A stretch of DNA of 64,000 bases from an uncultured bacterium (GCA_905214105.1 CAJMKK010000001.1:186001-250000), one strand, 5' to 3'. Counted from the stretch's first letter, positions 43,724 through 53,478 are shown. A program made the numbers and translations. Notes: generated by a model not told the origin, from the sequence alone.

Positions 43724-44173
43724 ATGGATCGCCGTGTTATTTCGATAACCCTTGCAGTGGTTTGCCTGGCTGTGCTCCTGGGCGCTGCAGGGCAGTTTGC
43801 TATAAATCGAGAAACATCCTATATGCAGGAATGCGTTTCCGAAGGCTTTGCCATTGACGGTTACTATCGGGATGACAAAACAAGTCTGGAAACCCTGGCC
43901 TTTCTTGAAGAGGATAACCATCGTTGGCAACTGGTCGACAAAGACGGCAGCTGCGTTGACGGGCAGTTTAAGCGTACGGATGATCCCAATATCCTGGTAT
44001 TAAAGAAGGAAAACGGCGAAGAATTCGGCACGGTTCACGTTGCGTATATATCGCGCCGACGCAATCAGGGGCAGATTTACCTAATTAGAAATACTAAGGT
44101 GACCCGATTTTATCTTGTGAGCACCGATCCGGCGTTTACGGTGGAGCCTGGCGATGTCGATGCGGACGCCTGA
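43724..44173 (+). CDS. Hypothetical membrane-anchored protein
   Basis: 149 residues. An N-terminal hydrophobic segment (about 5-25: ISITLAVVCLAVLLGAAG) acts as signal anchor. The remaining domain is hydrophilic with two Cys residues and beta-rich pattern (ILVLKKENGEEFGTVHVAYI). Not recognised. The ATG lacks a strong ribosome site. It stands alone between the activase and the divergently oriented DUF389 gene. Confidence is in the reading frame more than in any role. Confidence 0.6.
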   Translation: MDRRVISITLAVVCLAVLLGAAGQFAINRETSYMQECVSEGFAIDGYYRDDKTSLETLAFLEEDNHRWQLVDKDGSCVDGQFKRTDDPNILVLKKENGEEFGTVHVAYISRRRNQGQIYLIRNTKVTRFYLVSTDPAFTVEPGDVDADA

Positions 44174-44298
44174 TTCACGGCAATAAAACAGCGAGCGGGG
44201 CTCGGGTGTGAACTGCACCCCGCAATTTGCTCGTGTCCGTATCGCGTCTGCGCCTCGTCGTAGCTTGCGTTCGTGCGAGCATTCATCCCGCGCCGGCA

Positions 44299-45438
44299 TC
44301 ACTTTACGTCAAACTCCACACGATCGAGCTCGGGCACATTGAGGTCGATGAGTTTGCGGGCGACACGGCGGTCGTGCGCCCCAAGCGCCTCGCCTGTCGT
44401 CACATGGGCGACGATTTCGCGCTCGACGATGCCTTCTTCGTCCCCTTCGGTGGCCGAGGTCTCGACGGCGACGGTGTAATCCTTAAAGCCCGGCAGCACC
44501 GCGGCAAGCTCGCGCGTGGTCTCGGTGACGCCGTAGCCGTCCTGCACGCCGGCCTGCGCCGATCCAATGGAGCCTGCGGTCATAACGATGCAGGGGATGG
44601 CAAAGATGACCGTTCCCACGATGATGCGGCGGCGCACTTTGCGTGACAGCTCGTTGACCTCGGCGTTTTCCTTGGCGGTCACAATGCCGTCGCCGTTCAG
44701 GTCGCGCTTGAGCGGCACGCGCAAAAGAAGCAGCACGGCTTCGGCAGCCAGTGCGATAAAGACTACATTGATGCCAAACTCGTAAAGCGCCGAGAGAAAC
44801 AGCGACCCGCTTGCGATGGCGATGCCGTAGCCCGCCGCGCACAGGGGCGGCATGAGCGCGGTCGCCACGGCTACGCCGGCGATGAGCGTGGCGGGTTCCT
44901 GGTCGCGCGAGTTGCCCAGGCCACCCGCAAAGCCGCCCGCGAGCGCGACGGCAAGGTCCCAAACAGTCGGTGTCGAATTGTCGATGATGGCGGCCGTGGT
45001 GGTGCCAAGGGGCGAGAGCTTAAAGTACAACGTGGACGTGACCAGGCAAAAGGCCATCTGTAGAGCCAAGCTCGCGACGGCCTCAAGGGTGATCTCGCGG
45101 TCGAGCGTGGCGATGCCGTATGCCATGGCAAGGACCGATCCCATAAGCGGGCAGATGAGCATGGCGCCCACGATGGCGATGTCCGAATCGATATCGAGGC
45201 CGATGCTTGCGATGAGCATGGCGATGATGAGGATACACAGGTGAGAGCCAGTCAGACGCGCCCCGTTTACAAAACGCTTGCGGATCACGTGATAGGGCGC
45301 GCGTCCCTCGCGAATGTTGAACGCGCGCTTTAAAAAGCGACCAGTCTGCTCGGCAGCCTCACTATGGGCAGGGCGGATGCCGTGGCGCCGGTGATGGCGT
45401 TCGCGTAGTCGCTTGATCTGTTGTTTGTCGAGTTCCAT
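44299..45438 (-). CDS. DUF389 family membrane protein
   Basis: 379 residues. DUF389 signature segments: GSHLCILIIAMLIASIGLD, AIVGAMLICPLMGSVLAMAYG, and PATLIAGVAVATALMPPLCAAGYGIA in order, with six or seven membrane segments. An EF-hand-like loop (DLNGDGIVTAKE) interrupts the C-terminal half. Function unknown. ATG 45438 has GAGGTG upstream; the longer frame to 45564 crosses into the promoter region and is rejected. Confidence 0.85.
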   Translation of the reverse strand: MELDKQQIKRLRERHHRRHGIRPAHSEAAEQTGRFLKRAFNIREGRAPYHVIRKRFVNGARLTGSHLCILIIAMLIASIGLDIDSDIAIVGAMLICPLMGSVLAMAYGIATLDREITLEAVASLALQMAFCLVTSTLYFKLSPLGTTTAAIIDNSTPTVWDLAVALAGGFAGGLGNSRDQEPATLIAGVAVATALMPPLCAAGYGIAIASGSLFLSALYEFGINVVFIALAAEAVLLLLRVPLKRDLNGDGIVTAKENAEVNELSRKVRRRIIVGTVIFAIPCIVMTAGSIGSAQAGVQDGYGVTETTRELAAVLPGFKDYTVAVETSATEGDEEGIVEREIVAHVTTGEALGAHDRRVARKLIDLNVPELDRVEFDVK

Positions 45439-45663
45439 GTCCACCTCGTTCCAGCGCGGTCCGCGCAACGCGCCCGTTGTCCTAACTCTACACCGTGGCG
45501 GGCGGGGTGTCTGTTGGATGCAGAATCCGATAGGGCGGATGACGCGGGAGCAAATGCAAATCACAGGCTCAATTCCATCCCGCGAGAATATGATGCACCA
45601 GCTCCTTCAAATGTGACGAAACTGTGAAGCACGAGAGCGTGAATTTCAAAAAATACGCTGGTC

Positions 45664-45680
45664 GTCAATGTTGCGCAACA
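45664..45680. promoter_or_regulatory. Shared palindromic site TGTTGCGCAACA, copy 1
   Basis: GTCAATGTTGCGCAACA contains a perfect 12-bp palindrome (45669-45680), 66 nt before the surface protein start. The identical 17 bases occur at 62054-62070 upstream of a zinc-ribbon membrane protein gene. Confidence 0.6.
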
Positions 45681-45745
45681 GAATTCAAAAATCGACAGCT
45701 ACCGTTTGATACGTATGGATACATCCGTGTCAAAGGGAGAAAGCC

Positions 45746-48700
45746 ATGGCAAACTACAGTCCACAACACTTTGAGCCTCGGGCCAAGACTGCCAACGTCA
45801 AGGGCGTTGCTAACCGCGCCGTCGCAACCGTTTTGACGGCGGGCCTCATCGCTCAGCCGCTCATGTCGCCGCTGGCGGCAATCGCCGCACCGTCAACCGA
45901 TAACGGCGATTCTGTTCAGGGGGGGGGTAGTTCTGTAGAGAACACCGTTGCCGCCGGTAACCAAGCGGTCGTAAAGACGGCTGCCCAGCTGGCCGAGGAG
46001 TCGGCAAAGCAGCTCAAGGACGCTCAGGCCGCCTACGATGCCGCCCAGAAGAAGGCCGACGCGGCGGGCCAGTCTCAAAAGCAGGCACAGCAGCAAAAGA
46101 ATCAGGCCTCGCAGGCCGTGACCGATAACGCCGCCGAGCAGAACGAGGCCGAGGTAGCCGCGCTTCAGGAGAAGATCGACGAGCTTAAGGCAGCCGTCGA
46201 AAAGACCGAGCAGCAGCAGAAGAAGCTGGGCGACCTGAACGATCAGCTCGAACAGGCCAACAAGAGTGTCGAGGATAAGACCCAGGCGCTCAAGGACGCC
46301 AAGGCAAAGCAGGATGAGGCCAAGAAGGCCCTCGATGATGCCCAGGCCAAGCTCGAGGCCATGGGTATGGACGAGTACGAGGCCGCCAAGAAGGCCGTCG
46401 AGGACGCGCGGGCAAAGCTCGATGACGCCAATAAGGCCGTTACTACTGCACAGGACAATCTGGACCAGGCCAAGGCTGCCGAGGCCAGCGCCCAGCAGGA
46501 AAAGCAGAATACCGAGGCAGCTTTGACGACTGCCCAGGCCAAGAAGCAGGAGACTGCCGCTGCTCTCGCAGCCGCAACCACCGCGCGCGATAACGCCCAG
46601 CAGAAGTTCAACCAGGCGCAGGCCGCGCTCGATGCTGCCGTCTCGGGTACGGGTGTTGACCTGAGTGCGCTTGAGGCCGCCAAGAAAGCTGCTGCTGGTG
46701 AGCTCAAGACCGCGCAGGCGGAGCTCAATGCCGCGACGGATGCCGACGCCACCGCACAGACAAATCTGCAGGCCGCCCAGGCTGCCGTCGCTGCCGCGCA
46801 GGAGAAGGCCAACGCCGCCAACGCTGCTGTAGCATCTGCCCAGTCTGCATACGATGCGGCAAACAAGGAGTACAAGGACGCGGCCAGTAAGCGTGACGCC
46901 GCGAAGACGGCATACGAGCAGGCCCAGCAGACCGAGGCCGACAAGAAGACCGCGTACGATAAGCTTGTCGAAGTTCGCAAGCAGAAGCGCAGTGAGTGGG
47001 AGGCAGCCTGCGCTGCTTCGAACGCCGCGGAAAAGGCTTATGACGCTGCTAATGTCCAGGTTGAGGCTCTTGAGCAGCAGATTGCTGACCTCAAGTCCAA
47101 CATGACCGTTGACCAGGAAGTCATCAATAAGGGCATGCTCGGCTTTATGGCCTACATCAGCAACAGCAGCGATTTCACGGCTATGCAGAAATCGAACGCC
47201 AAGGACGCAATGGCTACACTCACCGGCGCTGACGACAAAGCCGAGTGGTATGACGATTACGTCGATCAGGACATGTCTCGCGACACCAATCCGCTTTCCT
47301 TGGAACAGCTGCGCAACGCCCTGACATATCTCGACACCCAGAACAACCTCCGCAAGGCGAACGGTCAGTCGGCGCTCAGCGTCAGCCTCCGCATGACCGC
47401 AGCAGCTGCACTCAACGCCTCATATTCATCGAATATTTGGGATCACTCGAACTGTTACTTCGATAATGCTGAGAATCTCGCAGGTGGTGGCGGTGCATAT
47501 ACCGGTGGTGAGACCGAGGATACCCTGGGCTGGCCCTACACCGGTCTCTACACTCAGGAGAAGGTTAATTACGAGAATTGGATTAAAAAGTACGGTGTGG
47601 ATAGCGAGGCCGGCAAAGATCTCATGGCTCATCGCTATGATTCGTACTATATCTACCAAAACTATTACGATGTGTACCACGGTACAAAAGATAAGAATGG
47701 CAATCAAAGAGGAGACGCCTGCGGGCACTATCTCAACATTATCGATTCCGCTACGGTGGCTATCGGCATCGCGACCGGTAGCGGTAAGAACACCGATTCC
47801 GAGGTAACCATATTCGATTACAGCGCTGATGACACTCAGGCTGATTTCACTGTTTCCGAGTTCAAGAAGCTCGTCAACGACTACATCGATTCTGCCTATA
47901 ACGCTGGCGGCACGCAGGCGCAGAAGGCGCAACTCAAGGAGCTTCAGGGCAAGCTCGCCGAGGCGCAGAAGAACTTTGGAACTACTAGGGAAGCTTACTT
48001 CGCAGCTGTAAACGGGCAGGATGCCGCCCAGGACGCTTTCACCGCAGCCGATGTGAACATGAACACCGCCAAGGGCGAGTACGAGAAGGCTCAGTCCGCT
48101 ACTGCTGCCGCCAAGTCCGCCTACACCGCCGCCGAAGCCAAACTCAAGGGTATCGACGTCAAGACGCCCAAGACCAAGCTCAACGCCGCCAAGGGCGAGG
48201 CCGCTACTGCCCAGGCAGCTCTCGATAAGGCAAACGTCACGCTTGCTGACGGCAAGGCAAAGGCAACCGATGCCGCTGCTCAAAAGGCGAAGGCTCGCAG
48301 CGCCCGCGATGCTGCCAAGGTAAAGTCCGATCAGGCCAAAGAGGCGTATGACAACGCTACCGCTTCGGTCAAGGACCTTGCCGCCAAGTGCGATGCCGCC
48401 AAGACGGATCTTGCGAACAAGCAGGGCACGCTTGACGATGCCAAGAAGGCCGACGACACTGCCCAGGCTGGCGTTGACAAGGCTCAGGCCGCAGATGTGC
48501 ACGCCGCGACCGCTCTTTCGGGCGCCAAGCAGGCAGTTGCCGCCAAGACGCAGACCCTGTCCGACGCACAGGCGAAGGCCAAGGCCGCCGAGGACGAGCT
48601 TGCCACCGCAAACAAGGCCTTCGAGCGCTTCGCCGGTGCCCAGAAGGCGGTCGACGACGCCAAGGCCGCCTATGACGCTGCCGTCGCCGGTGTCGCCGAT

Positions 48701-49267
48701 GCCCAGAAGCAGCTCGAGGCCGCCAACGAAGCCGTCGTCGATGCGAACCTCGATATCTTCAAGGCCAAGGCCGAGCTTGCCAACGATGAGGCACTCAAGG
48801 CCGATCTTGAGGCTGTCGACCACAAGGCATCCCTTGCCGCGGGCACGACGGGCAACGAGAAGCTGGTCAAGCTGAACGCTGCCTACGCTCGCTATAAGGC
48901 CGCCGTCGATGCCGCCGCTGGCCTCAAGACTGCTCTGAGCGATGCCGATGCCAAGCTGTCCGATGCCAACGACGCCTATGCCGCCGCACTGGCCGAGCTC
49001 GGAGATGCCAAGGATGCCCTGGCTGCCGCGCAGGCCGAGTACGACAAGTATCATCCCAAGGCCGAGCCGCAGAGCAAGCCTCAGGCCAAGCCCCAGGTTA
49101 CGCAGGCCGCCGCAAAGGCCCCCGTTGCCAAGAAACAGGCTGCGCCTGCCGCGCTCGCCCAGACTGGCGACAATTCCGCTCTTGCGGGCGAGGTGTTCGT
49201 CATCGGCGGTATCACCCTCGTGGCCGCTGGTGTGACGCTGAGCGATCGTCGTCGCAAGCAGATGTAG
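45746..49267 (+). CDS. Cell-wall-anchored coiled-coil surface protein with CAP domain
   Basis: 1173 residues. N-terminal signal peptide (cleavage probable after PLAAIAAP, about residue 49); Ala/Lys/Gln-rich heptad region (about 65-470); a compact globular domain (about 512-690) with features of a CAP/SCP domain (LRNALTYLDTQNNLRKANG, then NASYSSNIWDHSN and ENLAGGGG); a second coiled coil (about 730-1115); a proline/lysine spacer; and a sorting signal LAQTG, hydrophobic segment, RRRK tail. It should be linked to peptidoglycan by sortase and project outward, perhaps as an adhesin. Codons 58-61 sit on a run of nine G. Followed by a strong terminator. Confidence 0.88.
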   Translation: MANYSPQHFEPRAKTANVKGVANRAVATVLTAGLIAQPLMSPLAAIAAPSTDNGDSVQGGGSSVENTVAAGNQAVVKTAAQLAEESAKQLKDAQAAYDAAQKKADAAGQSQKQAQQQKNQASQAVTDNAAEQNEAEVAALQEKIDELKAAVEKTEQQQKKLGDLNDQLEQANKSVEDKTQALKDAKAKQDEAKKALDDAQAKLEAMGMDEYEAAKKAVEDARAKLDDANKAVTTAQDNLDQAKAAEASAQQEKQNTEAALTTAQAKKQETAAALAAATTARDNAQQKFNQAQAALDAAVSGTGVDLSALEAAKKAAAGELKTAQAELNAATDADATAQTNLQAAQAAVAAAQEKANAANAAVASAQSAYDAANKEYKDAASKRDAAKTAYEQAQQTEADKKTAYDKLVEVRKQKRSEWEAACAASNAAEKAYDAANVQVEALEQQIADLKSNMTVDQEVINKGMLGFMAYISNSSDFTAMQKSNAKDAMATLTGADDKAEWYDDYVDQDMSRDTNPLSLEQLRNALTYLDTQNNLRKANGQSALSVSLRMTAAAALNASYSSNIWDHSNCYFDNAENLAGGGGAYTGGETEDTLGWPYTGLYTQEKVNYENWIKKYGVDSEAGKDLMAHRYDSYYIYQNYYDVYHGTKDKNGNQRGDACGHYLNIIDSATVAIGIATGSGKNTDSEVTIFDYSADDTQADFTVSEFKKLVNDYIDSAYNAGGTQAQKAQLKELQGKLAEAQKNFGTTREAYFAAVNGQDAAQDAFTAADVNMNTAKGEYEKAQSATAAAKSAYTAAEAKLKGIDVKTPKTKLNAAKGEAATAQAALDKANVTLADGKAKATDAAAQKAKARSARDAAKVKSDQAKEAYDNATASVKDLAAKCDAAKTDLANKQGTLDDAKKADDTAQAGVDKAQAADVHAATALSGAKQAVAAKTQTLSDAQAKAKAAEDELATANKAFERFAGAQKAVDDAKAAYDAAVAGVADAQKQLEAANEAVVDANLDIFKAKAELANDEALKADLEAVDHKASLAAGTTGNEKLVKLNAAYARYKAAVDAAAGLKTALSDADAKLSDANDAYAAALAELGDAKDALAAAQAEYDKYHPKAEPQSKPQAKPQVTQAAAKAPVAKKQAAPAALAQTGDNSALAGEVFVIGGITLVAAGVTLSDRRRKQM
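45919..45927 (+). repeat. Poly-G tract (nine G) in surface protein gene
   Basis: Nine consecutive G within codons Gln58-Gly61, just after the signal peptide. Change by one base would shift frame and truncate the protein. Confidence 0.85.
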
Positions 49268-49334
49268 CGTTTCGAGCGTAGTTTCTGCAACGAACTTCGG
49301 TTCATAGCAGGAACGCTTCGATAGCTTAACCGAT

Positions 49335-49377
49335 AAGGCCGGCGCGCTGTTAAACGCAGCGCGCCGGCCTTTCTTTG
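49335..49377 (+). terminator. Terminator after surface protein
   Basis: AAGGCCGGCGCGCTG (49335-49349) pairs perfectly with CAGCGCGCCGGCCTT (49357-49371), then TTCTTTG. Confidence 0.9.
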
Positions 49378-49468
49378 TTTCGATTTCAAAAAGCCCGGTC
49401 AGCAGCCGCAAAAGCTACCGACCGGGCAAGCCGTAGGCAATATGGTTGCTGTCGAGCAGCTGCTCGAC

Positions 49469-51172
49469 TTAGCCCAGCAGGCTTAAGCCCACGGAGACAA
49501 ATGCCAGGATAACGCCGACGATGGACTCGCCGCCGAGCAGGCCGCTGGCGACAACCAGGCCCTGCTCCTGGAAGGCGGCGTCCTTGGCAGCCCTCTCCTC
49601 GTCAGAAAGACCAGCGGTGGCGTCGCGGTGGGCGGACCACTTGTCGTAGGCGAGCTTGATACAGGAGCCCAGGAATGCCGTGAGTGACATGTAGAACGGC
49701 AGGTACACGCCCAGGCCGATCATCATGGCCGGAATGCCGAGCCAGTACATGACGATGCCGGCGATAAAGCCGCCTGCGAACCACGGCACGCTCGGGATGC
49801 CCGAGACCATGGTGGCGACGACGCTTGCCTGCGCGGCCACAAAGCTCTTGTCGGGGCCGAAAGCATCCGGACCATAGGCGGTGACAAGCGCGACCATGAC
49901 GGCAGCGGCGACCAGGGCGCCCACGATGCCGCCGATGGCCTGGCCGATCCACTGCGCACGCGGATTGGTGCCCAGCACGGCGCCGGCCTTAAAGTCGTTC
50001 ATGACGTCGCCCGCAAGGCCGCATGCCACGGCCACGATGCCGGCGATAAAGAACAGCTTGACCTGGGCGATCTGTGCGAAGGCAGCCACGATGAGCATGA
50101 CGATGAGGCCGAAGATCTCCATGGGGTCGATGCCCGTCTGGCCGCAGCTCTGCGCGCTCATGATGGTGGTGACAAAGGTGAACAGCGTGACGATGACGGC
50201 CGGGACGGGGCCAAGGTCGAGCGCGATGGCGACGATCACGGCGATGGCGGCAGTACCCAGGCCGATGATGCCGGCGTCGAGCTTAAGCGAGCCCGAGATG
50301 AGCGACTGCTCGTCGGTGTCGCTGGAGCTGTCGGCGGCGAGGCCGCGGGCGATGCCGGCGACCTGCGGCAGGATGTCCTTGAGGACGACGGCGACGCCAA
50401 AGCCCATCATGAGGCCCATGCCGAGCGATTTGACGATGCCCTGCGCAGTCACAACGTCGAATAGACCGGCAGCGGTGCCGCCCACGATGATGCCAAAGTT
50501 ACCTAGCAGCGCGCCGGCAAACCAGAAGGCAACCGGGGCGAAGCCAACCAAAAAGCCGATGGAGAGCAGCATGGGCGAGTTATAGATGGCAAAGGTCACG
50601 CCGGGGATATTGAGCGTGCACAGCATGCTGGGCACCACGCCCAGAGCGTCGCGAAGCACGCTGTAGATGCCTGCGATGGCCATGGAGCCAAAGAGCTGCT
50701 TGCCGGTCTTGCCGCCGGCCTCGGTGGCGCGCAGTGTCTGAGCTGCGGCATTGCCGGTGGGAAACTCCAGCGCGGCGTCCACGATAAAGTGGCGGTGGAT
50801 GAGCGCCGTTGCCAGCAGGCCCAAGATGGTGCCGGCGAGTGCCACGATAAACATGTCGAGCCAGCTGATCTGGTCGGCATAGCCCAGCATCCAGGCGCCC
50901 GGGATGGTAAACGCCAGGCCGCCGGCGACCATGGCGCCCGCGGACATGATGGTGTGGGTGACGTTGGCCTCGTTGAGGCTGGCGTCACCCATGAGCTTCA
51001 GGAAGAACAGCGAGATGACGGCAGCGAAAATAATCGGCCAGGGGAGTGCACCCATCTTGAGGGCCGTGTAGGCCGAGCTTGCCGTGATGATCACGCAGCC
51101 AAGGACGCCGATGACGACGCCGCGCAGCGTGAGTTGCCCGCGCATCGAAGCGCGGTTCGAGGGATTGCTCAT
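49469..51172 (-). CDS. OPT family oligopeptide transporter
   Basis: 567 residues with 14 or so membrane segments. OPT-family markers: TLRGVVIGVLGCVIITASSAYTALKMG read in two parts, EFPTGNAAAQTLRATE, and QSCGQTGIDPMEIFG, DVMNDFKAGAVLGTNPRAQW. A cytoplasmic loop SSSDTDEQS lies midway. Probably imports short peptides. AAAGGAG lies 8 nt before the ATG. It is transcribed away from coaX; the region between carries a perfect 33-bp palindrome. Confidence 0.9.
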   Translation of the reverse strand: MSNPSNRASMRGQLTLRGVVIGVLGCVIITASSAYTALKMGALPWPIIFAAVISLFFLKLMGDASLNEANVTHTIMSAGAMVAGGLAFTIPGAWMLGYADQISWLDMFIVALAGTILGLLATALIHRHFIVDAALEFPTGNAAAQTLRATEAGGKTGKQLFGSMAIAGIYSVLRDALGVVPSMLCTLNIPGVTFAIYNSPMLLSIGFLVGFAPVAFWFAGALLGNFGIIVGGTAAGLFDVVTAQGIVKSLGMGLMMGFGVAVVLKDILPQVAGIARGLAADSSSDTDEQSLISGSLKLDAGIIGLGTAAIAVIVAIALDLGPVPAVIVTLFTFVTTIMSAQSCGQTGIDPMEIFGLIVMLIVAAFAQIAQVKLFFIAGIVAVACGLAGDVMNDFKAGAVLGTNPRAQWIGQAIGGIVGALVAAAVMVALVTAYGPDAFGPDKSFVAAQASVVATMVSGIPSVPWFAGGFIAGIVMYWLGIPAMMIGLGVYLPFYMSLTAFLGSCIKLAYDKWSAHRDATAGLSDEERAAKDAAFQEQGLVVASGLLGGESIVGVILAFVSVGLSLLG

Positions 51173-51347
51173 ATAAAACTCCTTTGCGTATATCCGCTTC
51201 CCCCGGGAGCGCCGTTACGGATACGGCGCGGGAAGTCGGGTTACCAAGGGTCGCCGCGTGAACTCGCAAACGACCGCGCACCAGTATAGCGGCACGGCAG
51301 TTAATTTGGGACTGGGCTTTTTTAGCTATCCCAAACGAAGCCGAAGG

Positions 51348-51423
51348 ATGATTATTCTGGGACGGGGATTTAAAAATCATCAGGTACGCAATGATTTTTA
51401 AATCCCCGTCCCAGAATAATCAT
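51348..51423. repeat. Perfect 33-bp inverted repeat
   Basis: Arms 51348-51380 and 51391-51423 are fully complementary around a 10-nt loop. The arm contains GGGACGGGGATTTAAA, related to the GGGAC cores elsewhere. It ends 38 nt before the coaX start. A shorter stem TTTGGGA/TCCCAAA (51305-51335) lies next to it. Confidence 0.9.
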
Positions 51424-51461
51424 CGGGATATACTGCTGGGCAGACGAAAGGAGCGCCGACG

Positions 51462-52313
51462 ATGCTTAATGGGTGCGCATATATATTGACGGTCGACGTG
51501 GGCAACACGTTCATTCGCTTTGGCCTGTTTGCAGAGGATTCGGCCGCGGCGCAGGAATGTCCGCTTGCGACATGCGAGATCACGACGCCGTCGAGCATTA
51601 CGGCCGACGAAGCGCGCATGCGACTTATGCAGGTCATGGGCGCGCTCGCCGCCGATGCAGGTGTGCCCGGGGTGCTTGCACCCGCCGCGGCCGTGCTGAG
51701 CTGTGTAGTCCCGGCGCTCGAGCGCCCGTGGAAGGCGGCACTTTCCCGCACCTGCACGGGGCGCGTGCTCACCGTGGGGCCGGGACTTAAGACCGGCATA
51801 CCCGTGCACTACGACGATCCGGCCGAGATCGGCCCCGACCGCATCGCCGATGCCGTGGCGGCCCGCGCCGTCTACGGCTCGCCGTGCATCGTGATTGACC
51901 TGGGCACGACGACCAATATCGAGGTCATCGACGTGCACGGTACCTTTGTGGGCGGCGTTATCGCGCCAGGCCTGGCCCTCGGCGCCCGTTCGCTTTCGGC
52001 GGCAGCAGCGCGCCTACCCCAGGTTGAGCCCTCGGCGCCAACGCACGTCATCGGACGCAACACGCGCGAGGCCATGCGCTCGGGTGTGGTTTTGGGCGAG
52101 GTAGCCCGCATCGACGGAATGCTCGACATGGTGCTTGCCGAGATGCGCGCGACCAAGGCCGCGGGGGAGGGCGATGTGCCCATCGTCATTACCGGCGACG
52201 ATGCCGAGGCACTTGCGGCGCTGGTCGGCCATAGCCTGACGGTAGACGACGCGCTGACGTTGCGGGGTCTCGCCGAGCTCTACCGCATCAACCAAAAGCC
52301 CCGCTGCGCGTAG
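51462..52313 (+). CDS. coaX: Type III pantothenate kinase
   Basis: 283 residues. First step of coenzyme A synthesis. ASKHA-fold motifs: phosphate-1 LTVDVGNTFIRFGLF, the pantothenate-site IGPDRIADAVAA, and adenosine/phosphate-2 VIDLGTTTNIEVID followed by GGVIAPGLALG. Slightly longer than the usual 255-265 because of loops near residues 30-60. AAAGGAG lies 9 nt before the ATG. Monocistronic or first of a loose group with the dCMP deaminase. Confidence 0.92.
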   Translation: MLNGCAYILTVDVGNTFIRFGLFAEDSAAAQECPLATCEITTPSSITADEARMRLMQVMGALAADAGVPGVLAPAAAVLSCVVPALERPWKAALSRTCTGRVLTVGPGLKTGIPVHYDDPAEIGPDRIADAVAARAVYGSPCIVIDLGTTTNIEVIDVHGTFVGGVIAPGLALGARSLSAAAARLPQVEPSAPTHVIGRNTREAMRSGVVLGEVARIDGMLDMVLAEMRATKAAGEGDVPIVITGDDAEALAALVGHSLTVDDALTLRGLAELYRINQKPRCA

Positions 52314-52395
52314 GGCGAGGGGCTGGTGGGATAAGCGCCCCTACCTTTCACCTGCTACAATGGGCCAAACTATTGCGATTGCGGAGGTGTCTGCC

Positions 52396-52920
52396 ATGTC
52401 GGACGATCTTCATCAAACCGCGTCGGGCAAGCGCCGCGACGTTATTAGCTGGGACGAGTTCTTTATGAGCGTGGCCATCGCCGCGCAGCGCCGCAGCAAG
52501 GACCCCAACACGCAGGTGGGAGCGTGCATCGCCAGCACCAACCACCGCATCCTTTCGGTGGGTTACAACGGCACGCCCTCGGCGCTCAACGACGACTTTT
52601 TCCCGTGGGGTACGAGCGATGACCCGCTGCAGGACAAGCACAACTACGTGGTCCATGCCGAGGCCAACGCCGTGCTCAACTACCGTGGCTCGCTCAAGGA
52701 CCTCGAGGGTTCCACGGTTTACGTCACGCTGTTCCCGTGCCACGACTGCGCCAAGATCCTGGCGCAGGTGGGCGTGGGCGAGGTCGTCTACCTGGACAAT
52801 AAATATGCCGACACCGATGACGGCCGTATCAGCCGCCGCATTCTCGACTCCTGCGGCATCAGCTACCGCCAGGTCATCGTCGATGTCCAGATTGGTACCG
52901 GGGGACAGGCTCGGCAGTAG
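52396..52920 (+). CDS. dCMP deaminase
   Basis: 174 residues. Zinc-dependent deaminase converting dCMP to dUMP for thymidylate synthesis. Zn and catalytic motifs: VVHAEANAVLNY (HAE) and FPCHDCAKIL (PCxxC). The substrate loop PNTQVGACI and GYNGTPSALNDDFF fit the dCMP deaminase/ComEB group. ATG 52396 with GGAGG upstream is chosen; a start at 52360 lies before that site. Confidence 0.92.
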   Translation: MSDDLHQTASGKRRDVISWDEFFMSVAIAAQRRSKDPNTQVGACIASTNHRILSVGYNGTPSALNDDFFPWGTSDDPLQDKHNYVVHAEANAVLNYRGSLKDLEGSTVYVTLFPCHDCAKILAQVGVGEVVYLDNKYADTDDGRISRRILDSCGISYRQVIVDVQIGTGGQARQ

Positions 52921-53090
52921 CGCGTGCCAACGCCAGCTGGCGGCAAAACAGCCAAAAGAGCCCCGTCCCAAATTGACTGCTCGTGAAAGTCGTGTCCGCA
53001 CGCATGGCTGGCGCCTAAGCGGGTACATGGCTGTAGTAACATAGCCCCTGTCCGCGGGCGTGCCCGCGTTATTGTGAGAAAGGAGCCCCT

Positions 53091-53369
53091 GTGGCTGTTA
53101 ACGAAGAGCTGCTTAAGAAGGTTCTTGAAGAGATTCGCCCCAACCTGCAGGCCGATGGCGGCGATATGGAGTATGTGGGCGTCGACGACGAGGGTGTTGT
53201 CAAGTTGGAGCTGCAGGGCGCCTGCGCCGGCTGCCCCATGAGCTCGCTAACTCTTTCCATGGGTATCGAGCGCATCCTGAAGGAGCATGTGCCCGGCGTT
53301 ACCCGCGTTGAGCAGGTCAATGCTTCCGGCGAGGCCGAGGACCTGTACGACGAGTACGCGCCGTTCTAA
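53091..53369 (+). CDS. NifU-type iron-sulfur cluster scaffold
   Basis: 92 residues forming only the C-terminal NifU domain (Nfu). The cluster ligands are in LQGACAGCPMSS (CxxC), preceded by ADGGDMEYVGVDDEG. It likely holds and passes [4Fe-4S] clusters, useful for the radical SAM and activase proteins. GTG start with GGAGC upstream. The acidic end AEDLYDEYAPF is short. Single gene. Confidence 0.9.
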   Translation: MAVNEELLKKVLEEIRPNLQADGGDMEYVGVDDEGVVKLELQGACAGCPMSSLTLSMGIERILKEHVPGVTRVEQVNASGEAEDLYDEYAPF

Positions 53370-53478
53370 GATGCGAAAGCTGCGGACGGTACGCTTCGCA
53401 TAGACGTTACGCCCAAATATGCGGCTGCGAGCGTAAGGCCCGCGGCCGCATTTGTATGTAGGGAGCAGGGGGATCGAT

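Noticed and set aside
47426..49411. 661-codon minus-strand frame opposite the surface protein
   Set aside because: Leu/Gly-rich shadow of the Ala/Lys heptad coding repeat; no start signals or known domain.
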